A stretch of DNA of 64,000 nt from Pseudomonas viciae (GTDB lineage Bacteria > Pseudomonadota > Gammaproteobacteria > Pseudomonadales > Pseudomonadaceae): the NCBI RefSeq assembly GCF_004786035.1, contig NZ_CP035088.1, positions 4,066,001-4,130,000 of the forward strand. The letters run 5' to 3'. The position numbers and the translations under genes were made by a program. Position 1 is the first letter of the stretch, and every line of letters starts with the position of its first letter. Positions 16,072 to 24,131 of this stretch are shown here, piece by piece. The notes beneath the pieces were generated by a model that worked only from the letters and a program-made list of their open reading frames with translations, made no database searches and had not been told where the DNA came from.

Positions 16072-17502
16072 TCACGCGATGTGCAGCGTTCTTCCCTTGA
16101 CCTCTGCCAGAGCATTCGCCAAGGCAACCTGGAAGAGTTCGACCAACAAATCGACCTCTTCAGGCTGGATGATCAATGGCGGCAGGAATCGCACAACGGC
16201 GCCATGACGTCCACCAAGCTCCAGAATGACACCCAGGCGCAGGCATTGACGCTGAATGGCCTGGGCCAAGGCCGTATCTGCCGCAGGAACACGCTTGTCG
16301 CTCGGCGTATCGCTGACGATTTCCACCCCCACCATCAATCCTCGGCCGCGTACCTGACCCAGGCAGGTGTAATCGCTTTGCAACCCACGCAGATGCCCCA
16401 TCAGTCGTTGCCCCATGACATCGGCATGCCCCGGCAAGTCTTCACTGATGATATGGCGCAGCGTTGCGGCCCCCGCCGCCATCGCCATTTGATTGCCGCG
16501 GAATGTGCCGGCGTGGGCGCCTGGTTTCCAGGTATCCAACTCTTCGCGATACACCATCACGGCCAACGGCAGGCCACCACCGATTGCCTTGGAGAGTACG
16601 AGGATGTCAGGCTCGATATCCGCGTGCTCGAAAGCAAACAATTTGCCCGTACGACCCAGGCCGGTCTGTACTTCATCAATAATCAGTGCCACGCCAAACT
16701 TGCGGGTCAATTGACGCAGGCCCTGGAGCCACCGGATCGGTGCCGGAATCACCCCACCCTCGCCTTGCACGACTTCAACCACTACAGCTGCGGGTGGCAA
16801 CACTCCCGACTCCGGGTCGCTGAGTAATTGCTCGATAAAATGCAAGCCGGCATCGATACCGGCTTCGCCGCCGATGCCGAACGGACAACGGTAGTCATAG
16901 GGGTACGGCAGGAACTGCACATCAGCCATCAGCGAACCCAGTGCCTGCTTCGGCCCGAGGTTGCCCATCAGGCTCAATGTTCCCAGCGTCATGCCGTGGT
17001 AGCCACCAGAGAACGACAGAATCGGCTTGCGCCCGGTAGCCGTCCTGGCCAGCTTCAATGCCGCCTCAATGCCATCGGCACCGGTCGGACCGCAAAACTG
17101 GATGCGCGCGTGACGGGCAAAGTTTTCCGGCAGCGCATTGAACAGGTCTTCGACGAAGCGATCCTTGACCGGAGTCGTAAGATCCAGGGTGTGCAAAGGC
17201 AAGCCGGAATCGAGCGTCTGGCGCATGGCCGCGATGGCTACCGGATGGTTATGCCCCAGCGCCAGAGTCCCCGCCCCCGCCAGACAATCCATGAACAGTT
17301 GACCTTGGGTATCGCGAACATAGAGGCCATGGGCCTCTTGCAGCGCCAACGGAATACGCCGCGGATAAGACCGGGCATTCGATTCCCGGGCAGCCTGGCG
17401 CTGAAGATACGGGTTGGTATTCAGTTCACGCGGAGCTTGCTGGCGAAACTGTTCCAGCGAGAAGGTTGCGCTGGATGATAGACGGGGCTGGACGCTTTCC
17501 AT
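16072..17502 (-). CDS. Diaminobutyrate--2-oxoglutarate aminotransferase (siderophore Dab supply)
   Basis: This 476-residue PLP enzyme is a class III aminotransferase. Visible signatures are FMDCLAGAGTLALGHNHP, FCGPTGADGIEAALKLAR, FSGGYHGMTLGTLSLMG, IIDEVQTGLGRTGKLFAFEH and the PLP lysine in LVLSKAIGGGLPLAVMVY. This is the pattern of L-2,4-diaminobutyrate:2-oxoglutarate aminotransferases such as PvdH. It makes L-Dab from aspartate semialdehyde, with glutamate as amino donor. The first A domain of the second NRPS carries the known Dab code, so the enzyme supplies a building block. It follows the MbtH gene by 36 bases, has AGGGA before its ATG, and probably shares the Fur-controlled promoter. 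Confidence 0.9.
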   Translation of the reverse strand: MESVQPRLSSSATFSLEQFRQQAPRELNTNPYLQRQAARESNARSYPRRIPLALQEAHGLYVRDTQGQLFMDCLAGAGTLALGHNHPVAIAAMRQTLDSGLPLHTLDLTTPVKDRFVEDLFNALPENFARHARIQFCGPTGADGIEAALKLARTATGRKPILSFSGGYHGMTLGTLSLMGNLGPKQALGSLMADVQFLPYPYDYRCPFGIGGEAGIDAGLHFIEQLLSDPESGVLPPAAVVVEVVQGEGGVIPAPIRWLQGLRQLTRKFGVALIIDEVQTGLGRTGKLFAFEHADIEPDILVLSKAIGGGLPLAVMVYREELDTWKPGAHAGTFRGNQMAMAAGAATLRHIISEDLPGHADVMGQRLMGHLRGLQSDYTCLGQVRGRGLMVGVEIVSDTPSDKRVPAADTALAQAIQRQCLRLGVILELGGRHGAVVRFLPPLIIQPEEVDLLVELFQVALANALAEVKGRTLHIA

Positions 17503-17538
17503 ATTGAATCCCTGAGGTAAAAACTCTGTCGCGGGCGA

Positions 17539-17754
17539 TCAGCCCTGTCCTTGTGCCTGCATGGCCTGGCGCAGGCTCAGCGGGCGCATATCGGTCCAGA
17601 CCTTTTCGATATAGTCCAGACACTCTTGCTTGCTGCCTTTCACGTCGAGCGTGCGCCAGCCGTTGGGCACGCTTCGATAATCCGGCCAGATTGAGTACTG
17701 CTCTTGATCATTGACTACAACCAGAAAGCGCGTATCCGGGCTGTCCAAACTCAT
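17539..17754 (-). CDS. MbtH-like protein
   Basis: The protein is 71 residues from the ATG at 17754; an upstream start at 17799 adds 15 residues not seen in the family. It has the full MbtH signature: [24 protein letters not shown], then [18 protein letters not shown]. The conserved tryptophans and the [10 protein letters not shown] tail are intact. MbtH-like proteins bind the N-terminal part of NRPS A domains and are often needed for their solubility or activity. It is the only such gene in the window and is placed with the Dab aminotransferase rather than with the NRPS genes. Confidence 0.95.
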   Translation of the reverse strand: MSLDSPDTRFLVVVNDQEQYSIWPDYRSVPNGWRTLDVKGSKQECLDYIEKVWTDMRPLSLRQAMQAQGQG

Positions 17755-17802
17755 TGCTTGCTCCTTGACTGGCATGGTGGAAAGGATCTCAGGATACAAT
17801 AC

Positions 17803-17823
17803 TAATGGTAGCGATTCTCATTA
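17803..17823. promoter_or_regulatory. Fur-box-like sequence upstream of the MbtH gene
   Basis: Read on the minus strand this is TAATGAGAATCGCTACCATTA, matching the AATGAGAAT...CATT core of Pseudomonas Fur boxes. The outer TAATG/CATTA arms are palindromic. It is 49 bases upstream of the MbtH start and also upstream of the divergent FhuF gene. Iron control of both is inferred. Confidence 0.65.
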
Positions 17824-17956
17824 ATCTTTTAAAATTTATGCAGGGTTCTCAAATTTCCCTGTCGACGATGAACAGTCGCAAGACGGCAACGCCCTGTTTA
17901 TACTTCGACCCCCTCTGAACGATAACCTCTCTCAACTGCGGTCCACGGATGAGTCG

Positions 17957-18694
17957 ATGATTCCCAGCCTTGCCCCGCTGTTCACAGGTCCCCTTGCCGA
18001 CCATGGTGAAAAGCTGCAACTGCGCAGCCATCCCCGTACAGACGTGCCGGGTGACAGGTTCTTCCAGCACGAGTATTTCGGTGCATTCGTCGACGACCTG
18101 CAGGCCCGGTACAAAACCGATGAGCGCCTGGCCCTGGTATCGCTGTGGTCCAAATGGTACTTCAGCACGTTCCTGGCACCGGTGATGGCCGCCAATCTGC
18201 TCCAGCAGTGCGATCTGCCACTGGCCCTTGCCGACACCGGGATACAACTGGGCAATGACGCCAGGCCGCAGGCGTTGCACTTGTCCCATGCCGGCCACCC
18301 CTTGGGCCCCTGCACGGCCTTCGAGCGATTTCATACCCTGATCGAAGGTCATCTGGAGCCCGTCATCGAAACCCTGGTCAAGGTTTCCCGGGCCTCGCCC
18401 CGGTTGTTCTGGAGCAATGCCGGCAATACGTTCGAGTTCGTCACCAGCCGTCTCGACCTGCACCCGTTGGCCAACGCGCACAGCACCGCGCCGGCCAGAG
18501 AAATCCTGACCACCCGCCTGCGGCCCAATGGCCGGCGCAATCCTTTATTCGCCCCCGTGCATTACCACGATATCGGCGAAGAGGAGCCACAGCGCCTGAG
18601 GCGCATCTGCTGCATTCGCTACCGCCTTCCCGGCGTCGGCTATTGCAGCAGTTGCCCACTCGATGAGTGCAAACAGCAGGAGCAGGCCGTTTGA
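17957..18694 (+). CDS. FhuF-family siderophore-iron reductase
   Basis: The 245-residue protein ends with the 2Fe-2S signature of FhuF-type ferric reductases: CCIRYRLPGVGYCSSCPL, a CC-x10-C-x2-C arrangement. The N-terminal 200 residues are the siderophore-interacting part (FFQHEYFGAFVDDLQARY, LWSKWYFSTFLAPVMAANLL). FhuF-type proteins reduce the ferric siderophore in the cytoplasm to release Fe(II). This fits the FecCD importer at 48.7-52.5 kb, which would bring the intact complex across the inner membrane. The gene is divergent from MbtH with a Fur-box-like site between, and it converges on the exporter gene with only 8 bases between stops. Confidence 0.88.
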   Translation: MIPSLAPLFTGPLADHGEKLQLRSHPRTDVPGDRFFQHEYFGAFVDDLQARYKTDERLALVSLWSKWYFSTFLAPVMAANLLQQCDLPLALADTGIQLGNDARPQALHLSHAGHPLGPCTAFERFHTLIEGHLEPVIETLVKVSRASPRLFWSNAGNTFEFVTSRLDLHPLANAHSTAPAREILTTRLRPNGRRNPLFAPVHYHDIGEEEPQRLRRICCIRYRLPGVGYCSSCPLDECKQQEQAV

Positions 18695-18702
18695 CGGCAA
18701 CC

Positions 18703-20346
18703 CTATTTCGCCAGTTGAAAAGGGTTCTCTGTCGTTCGGTCGTAGTCCACGAGATGGCCGTAGTCGAGACGATAGACTCGGTCGGCAACATCGAAATAAC
18801 GGTCGTCATGGGTGATTGCAATCACCGTCTTGCCGGCCGCCTTCAACTCGGGTAGCAGTTCGTTGTAGAACACATGGCGGAACACCGGATCCTGATCGGC
18901 CGCCCATTCGTCCAGCAGGAACACTTCCCGGCCTTCCATCATCAGCAGCAACAGTGCCAGACGCTTGCGCTGGCCCTGGGACAACGCCGTGGTCGACAAC
19001 CGCCCGGCCGCGAATTCGACTTTATGGGCCAGCCCCAGGCGGGCAAGATAATGATCCACCCGAGCCTCGAGCCCTTCATGATTGCCAGCCTCGCCCAGCA
19101 CATCGGCGAACAGATAGAAGTCGGCAAAAATGGCGGCGAAATGCTCTCGATGCCACTCACTGGTGCTGGCATCGAGTACCGCACCATTCAGCGAAACCTG
19201 CCCCGAAGTCGGCACGTAGAGCCCGGTCAGCAGCTTGGCCAGGGTCGATTTGCCGCTGCCATTACCGCCGACAATGAAAATCAGCTCACCGCGACGAATC
19301 GTCAGGTCGATCGGCCCCAGCTCGAACGCGAACTCATCGCTCTGCCCGGGATAGCGATAATGCACGTTTGACAGGCGCAACTCGCCGAAGGGTTGCGCCG
19401 CTTGCGCAGGTGTCTTGAACTGCACCGTCTCACCCAGCGCCAGGGCATCGATGGCCTGCAAGGCGACATGGCCGCGAATGACCGCAGGAATGGCATCCAG
19501 AATCATCGAGATCGGCGTGCGCAGAAACATGATTGCCAGCACGTAACCCACCACGACCTGCTGACTGAGCAACCCCAGCCCCTGGCCGAGAAAGAACAGC
19601 GTACCGATCAGTACGAACACCAGCAGTGTCGTCCAGTTCAGGTTCACCGCCCACAAGGTGTCGGCACGTACCGACGCATCCAGCGAGGCCCGCGCGATGG
19701 GTTCGAGCTTGTGTTCATAGAGCAGGTGCCGGCGTTCCCGGCTCAGGCCCAACTCGCAACGCCCCTGGATGGCAGCCTCGAACTGCTCGGTCAACTGGTC
19801 GTCCTGTTGCCGTACGGCCTGCATCAAGGTCTTGACCTTGCGCCCAAGCAACACATCAAGCCCCACCCCAAGGGCGATCACCCCAAGGGTCAGGAAAAAA
19901 AACGGCATGCTCAGCCAGGCCATGTAAGCAAGCCCCGCCAGCAACAGCAAACCGTTGTACAAGGAGATCGGCAACTGCTTGAACGCCGTGGCGACGGTGG
20001 TCACATCCTTGGTCAGGGCGTTGTAGATACGCGGGCTGCCCAGCCGCTCGATGCGCTCCAGTGCGGTGCCCAACACCTTGCCCACCAGCCGCAGGCGCAA
20101 CTGGTAAACCAGGCGATGCCCGATCTGCACCAGCAGCCATTGCGACGTGACACCACTGATGAACAATAGGATCAGCAGGCCACCGAACAGCAACAAGCCC
20201 CGGCCGATATCATCGAGTCCGTGCTCCAGGCTGCGATTGATATACCCGATCAGGCCGATACTGGTTGCCGCACTCAAGGCGCTGCTCAGAATCGCCAGCA
20301 GAATGCGCCATCGAGCGTCGTGCAACAGTTCTTTCAATAGGATCAT
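18703..20346 (-). CDS. PvdE-like cyclic-peptide exporter ABC transporter
   Basis: This 547-residue protein fuses a six-helix ABC exporter membrane domain (residues 1 to about 310) to an ATPase domain. The ATPase has Walker A VGGNGSGKSTLAK, a degenerate signature ALSQGQRKRLALLL, Walker B VFLLDEWAADQDP and the H-loop in AITHDDRY. This is the SyrD/PvdE cyclic-peptide exporter type, which moves peptide siderophore precursors from cytoplasm to periplasm. The start at 20346 overlaps the stop of the last NRPS gene (ATGA), showing translational coupling; the upstream frame to 20484 lies inside the NRPS gene. It is the last gene of the main operon. Confidence 0.92.
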   Translation of the reverse strand: MILLKELLHDARWRILLAILSSALSAATSIGLIGYINRSLEHGLDDIGRGLLLFGGLLILLFISGVTSQWLLVQIGHRLVYQLRLRLVGKVLGTALERIERLGSPRIYNALTKDVTTVATAFKQLPISLYNGLLLLAGLAYMAWLSMPFFFLTLGVIALGVGLDVLLGRKVKTLMQAVRQQDDQLTEQFEAAIQGRCELGLSRERRHLLYEHKLEPIARASLDASVRADTLWAVNLNWTTLLVFVLIGTLFFLGQGLGLLSQQVVVGYVLAIMFLRTPISMILDAIPAVIRGHVALQAIDALALGETVQFKTPAQAAQPFGELRLSNVHYRYPGQSDEFAFELGPIDLTIRRGELIFIVGGNGSGKSTLAKLLTGLYVPTSGQVSLNGAVLDASTSEWHREHFAAIFADFYLFADVLGEAGNHEGLEARVDHYLARLGLAHKVEFAAGRLSTTALSQGQRKRLALLLLMMEGREVFLLDEWAADQDPVFRHVFYNELLPELKAAGKTVIAITHDDRYFDVADRVYRLDYGHLVDYDRTTENPFQLAK

Positions 20347-23300
20347 GAGGCAGACACCACCTTGGCAGAGGTTTGCAACAGTAAAGGCAACAGGCTTTCG
20401 ACCAATCGCGGCTCTGCGAGCATCTCGTGATGCCCTACGTCCAGTGTCCACTGGCGAACAGCTTGCCGGGTATGCCCTTGCCACTGAGCACGCAAGTCGG
20501 CATGGGCATTACCGCGCCAGAGCCACAGCGGCACATCGACGATGGGCAAGGGTTGCTCATACAAGCGCATCTTGATCGAGCGATATTGCGCCAATAGCGT
20601 GAGCAAATCAGCATCGGCGGCTCGCCATTGCAGATGCGCACGCACCTGGTCATCGTTGAGCAACCGGGCAACCCCCTCGGCATAGTCCAGACCCGCCAAC
20701 AGGCCCGTCAAACGCTCGCGCAGTGACTCACCGATTGGCTGGGCGTGAGTGCGGCAGTAGAAAGCAAAATCTGCAATCAACTGGCCTGCTTCATCGCCCT
20801 CGCCGGCCAGGCTGCGCTGCGCATCGTGGTCGAGTACCACAAGCCCTTCGACGTTAAAGCCGTGGGCTTGCAGATGGGGCACCAGCATCAATGCCAGCCG
20901 CGACGCCAGGCTCCAGCCCAGCAGCACAAGTGGACGCTGTTTCAAATGGACGGGAATGCTCGCCACGTATTGCTGCAATAGCCCGTCCATGGTGCCCTCA
21001 TCCCAGCCCTTTTCCAGGGCGGCCAGACCAAAGACCGCGACTTTACCACTTAGATTGTCTACCAGCGGCTGATACGCCTGCAGGTGCCCTTGCGCCCCGT
21101 GCACCAGCAGCAGGGCCGGCGAATGCTCATCCGCGTCATTCAAGACTTTCCATGGGCCGCCGCTGTCGCCGTTGCCCAGGCCATGAACCAGATCACGCAC
21201 GGTATGCCGCTCGAACAGCAGATTGGTCGGCAACTCCAGAGACAGCCGTTCGCGAATCAGCGACACCACTTTGATCGCCGCCAGCGAGTGCCCGCCGACA
21301 TTGAAGAAGTTGTCGGTCACCCCCAGGTCGTCGACACCCAGCACCTCGCACCAGATGCCCAGAATGGCGCTTTCCAGCTCGCCGACAGGCGCCACGCGGG
21401 TGTTCTGCAAGCGCTGCCTGGCACGCTCGAGCAGGTTTTTGCGATCAAGCTTGCCATTGCTGTTCAGTGGCAGTGTCTTGAGCGCAAGGATACCGCTGGG
21501 CAGCATGTAGTCCGGTAGCTGGCGAGCCAGGGCGGCGTACAGGTGCTCAGTCGTCTGCAACCGAGCGTCGTCCTTGACCACGAAAGCCAGCAAGCGCCCA
21601 TGGTCGCCTTCGCCGTCGAGCAAGACAGCGGCCTGCAATACCCCCGGCTGGGCCAACAATGCCTGTTCGACTTCCGCCAACTCGAGGCGAAACCCGCGGA
21701 TTTTCACCTGCTGATCATTACGCCCCAGAATGCGAACGGCACCATCGGCCTGGCGCAAAGCGAGATCACCAGTGCGATACAGGCGGCGGCCGCTGAGCGG
21801 ATCGACACCAAAGGCACTGCCACCGACACCGCCCACGTAACCGCGCCCGACACTGGCGCCACTGATGCACAACTCCCCGGCCTGACCTGACGGCACCGCT
21901 CGTTGCTGGTCGTCGAGCAAGTGGATACGGTTATCACCCAATACTTGATTCAAGGCGCTGTCACTCACGCCCTGGCTGACATCGATCGCCCGCCATAGCA
22001 CGCCCACCGTGGTCTCTGTCGGACCGTAATGGTTGTAGAGGCGACAGGCCGGTTTCGCTTGGGCCAGACGGCTCAGCAAATGCTCACTGAGCGGCTCTCC
22101 GCCCAGTACCAGGACCTGGCGTGGAAGAATGCCGTTGGGAGCGTGCTCGCCCATCAGCGCTTCGAGGTGTGAAGGAACGATTTTGAGCACGTCCAATGGG
22201 TAGCGCTGAAGTTCTTCGGCGAACGCCCGGGCATCGGTCACGGTGGACTGCTCCAGCACATGCACGCAACCGCCCTGCAACCAGGCCGGAAACAGCACGG
22301 TGTTCCCCAGATCCGCGAGCAGTGAGGACACCAGGCCATAATGCCCGGCCTCGGGCAATTGGAGCGCGCGGGTCACTTGCGTGACGTAATGGCGCAATTG
22401 ACCTTGCTCGATTTGCACACCTTTGGGCTTGCCGCTGGTGCCCGAGGTATAGAGCACGTAGGCCAGGTCTTGCGCAGAGCCCCGCACCGGCGAATCGAAC
22501 ACCGGCCCGGTGCAGGCCTGCGACCAGCACAGGGTATCGACCGAGGTATCGGGCAGCAGGCCCTCTACGTACAGCAACAGGGTCGGTCGGGCATCCTCGA
22601 TAATGTCGGCCAGCCGCAGCGGTGGTTGTTGAGGATCAAGAGGCAGATAGGCAGCACCGGCCTTGAAGCAGGCCAGCATCGCGATCAGCATCTGCGCGCC
22701 ACGGGGCAAATACAGGCCGACCACGTGTTCCTGGCCGACACCGGCCTGACGCAGGCTGCCGGCCACACGATCGCTCAAGGCATCGAGTTCGGCGTAAGAG
22801 AACAGTTGCTCTGCATAGCGCAACGCCGGCCGATCCGGTTGTGTCCGGGCGTGCTCGCGCACGGTGGCGACGATATCGAGATCCGGCGCCAGGGCGGGAC
22901 GCGTCGGCGACGCCAACAGCTCCTCGGGCAAGTGCGGATCAACGCCAGCGATGAGGCCGTTGGGCGACTGCAGCAATTGCTCGAGCCAATGGGCGAAGCG
23001 CTTGAGCAAGACCTGCATCTGCTCTTCACGGTACAGACCACGGTCATAGGCCAGTGTCAGTTCCCCACTGTCCTGGGCATCGAGCGTCAGTTGCAATTGC
23101 AGTTCGACCGGGGTGTCGAAGGACAGGACTTGCAGCCCCCCCAGCAGCGGTGCATGCACGACGCGCAGCCCAGCCTGAAAACTGGCACGCCACTCGGGCA
23201 ATAGCTGCGCCTGACCGACATATTCCTGCCAAGCCACCGCGTTTTCCAGTTGCCGGGCCACTGGCCGGGCCAGGTTGATCCAGGTGCTGTGTTCGGACAC

Positions 23301-24131
23301 CCGCACCACCATCGGCAGAGTCTGCTCGAACAGCCCATAGGCCCCCGAGAGCTCTTCATAGTCATCGCGAGGATCGTGCTGCAAACCCAACTGGCCGTGC
23401 TGCTGGCCATTGAGCCTGCCCAGCAATGAGCCCCAGGCGGCCAGGGCCAGTGCTTCGACCGCCACGCCTTCGCGCTCGGCCAGCGCCGTCAACGCCGCTG
23501 GCATTGTCTGCGCAAGCTTTAGCCGAACAACGGCATGGTTGCCACTGGCGATGCCATAGCGCTCGATCAGGCGCATGCCCGGAATGTCCTGCAAGGCCAG
23601 GTTGCGCCAGAACTGCGCACCCTGCTCGGCATCCTCGTCCAGTTGCAGGCCATTGATCCATTCGACGTATTCGCCGTACTGCATGGGTTCGCTTTCAAAC
23701 GACGCGGCGCGCCCCAGCAATTGCTCCTGCAACTGGATCAGGCTGCGCTGATCCAGCGAATACACCGGGACCGCCAACAGCAGACAATCGTCGAGTAACC
23801 AGGCCAACACATCGGGTTGTTCGGCAAGGCAATGCGCCTGGGCCTCACGCAGCCACTGTTGCTCATCATGCCCGTCACCTGAGCGGCCCTGGCGCCAGTT
23901 CAGGCGCAACTCAAGGGGCTCGACCACACGCTGGCGCAATCCCGTGGCGCCGACCGGGCGCTGGTAACGCATGCGCAGTGCCTGATGCTGCCGCAAGCAG
24001 TCACGCAGTCGCTGTTCGAGAATGCCTTCGGGCACGCCCGACAGTTGCATTCGAACCCAGCGCCAGGCTTGCGGACTGGCCTGGGCCAGTTGTTTTTGTT
24101 GAGGTGAAAGCGTTAGTCCAAGGTCCATCAT
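20343..24131 (-). CDS. NRPS 4: C*-A(Asp)-T-TE termination module
   Basis: The 1262-residue protein has four parts. A condensation-type domain covers residues 1-400, an A domain about 420-910, a T domain about 930-1005 (DNFFNVGGHSLAAI) and a thioesterase about 1020-1255. The specificity residues are D-L-T-K-V-G-H-V-G, the aspartate code. The condensation domain lacks the catalytic motif: HHxxxDG is replaced by PVYSLDQ at 23748-23768. It may therefore be a non-catalytic interface domain rather than a working C domain. In the thioesterase the nucleophile elbow is GWSLAS (GxSxA), with Asp in VLDHDAQ and His in GHHEML. The ATGA overlap with the preceding NRPS gene shows coupling. Confidence 0.93.
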   Translation of the reverse strand: MMDLGLTLSPQQKQLAQASPQAWRWVRMQLSGVPEGILEQRLRDCLRQHQALRMRYQRPVGATGLRQRVVEPLELRLNWRQGRSGDGHDEQQWLREAQAHCLAEQPDVLAWLLDDCLLLAVPVYSLDQRSLIQLQEQLLGRAASFESEPMQYGEYVEWINGLQLDEDAEQGAQFWRNLALQDIPGMRLIERYGIASGNHAVVRLKLAQTMPAALTALAEREGVAVEALALAAWGSLLGRLNGQQHGQLGLQHDPRDDYEELSGAYGLFEQTLPMVVRVSEHSTWINLARPVARQLENAVAWQEYVGQAQLLPEWRASFQAGLRVVHAPLLGGLQVLSFDTPVELQLQLTLDAQDSGELTLAYDRGLYREEQMQVLLKRFAHWLEQLLQSPNGLIAGVDPHLPEELLASPTRPALAPDLDIVATVREHARTQPDRPALRYAEQLFSYAELDALSDRVAGSLRQAGVGQEHVVGLYLPRGAQMLIAMLACFKAGAAYLPLDPQQPPLRLADIIEDARPTLLLYVEGLLPDTSVDTLCWSQACTGPVFDSPVRGSAQDLAYVLYTSGTSGKPKGVQIEQGQLRHYVTQVTRALQLPEAGHYGLVSSLLADLGNTVLFPAWLQGGCVHVLEQSTVTDARAFAEELQRYPLDVLKIVPSHLEALMGEHAPNGILPRQVLVLGGEPLSEHLLSRLAQAKPACRLYNHYGPTETTVGVLWRAIDVSQGVSDSALNQVLGDNRIHLLDDQQRAVPSGQAGELCISGASVGRGYVGGVGGSAFGVDPLSGRRLYRTGDLALRQADGAVRILGRNDQQVKIRGFRLELAEVEQALLAQPGVLQAAVLLDGEGDHGRLLAFVVKDDARLQTTEHLYAALARQLPDYMLPSGILALKTLPLNSNGKLDRKNLLERARQRLQNTRVAPVGELESAILGIWCEVLGVDDLGVTDNFFNVGGHSLAAIKVVSLIRERLSLELPTNLLFERHTVRDLVHGLGNGDSGGPWKVLNDADEHSPALLLVHGAQGHLQAYQPLVDNLSGKVAVFGLAALEKGWDEGTMDGLLQQYVASIPVHLKQRPLVLLGWSLASRLALMLVPHLQAHGFNVEGLVVLDHDAQRSLAGEGDEAGQLIADFAFYCRTHAQPIGESLRERLTGLLAGLDYAEGVARLLNDDQVRAHLQWRAADADLLTLLAQYRSIKMRLYEQPLPIVDVPLWLWRGNAHADLRAQWQGHTRQAVRQWTLDVGHHEMLAEPRLVESLLPLLLQTSAKVVSAS

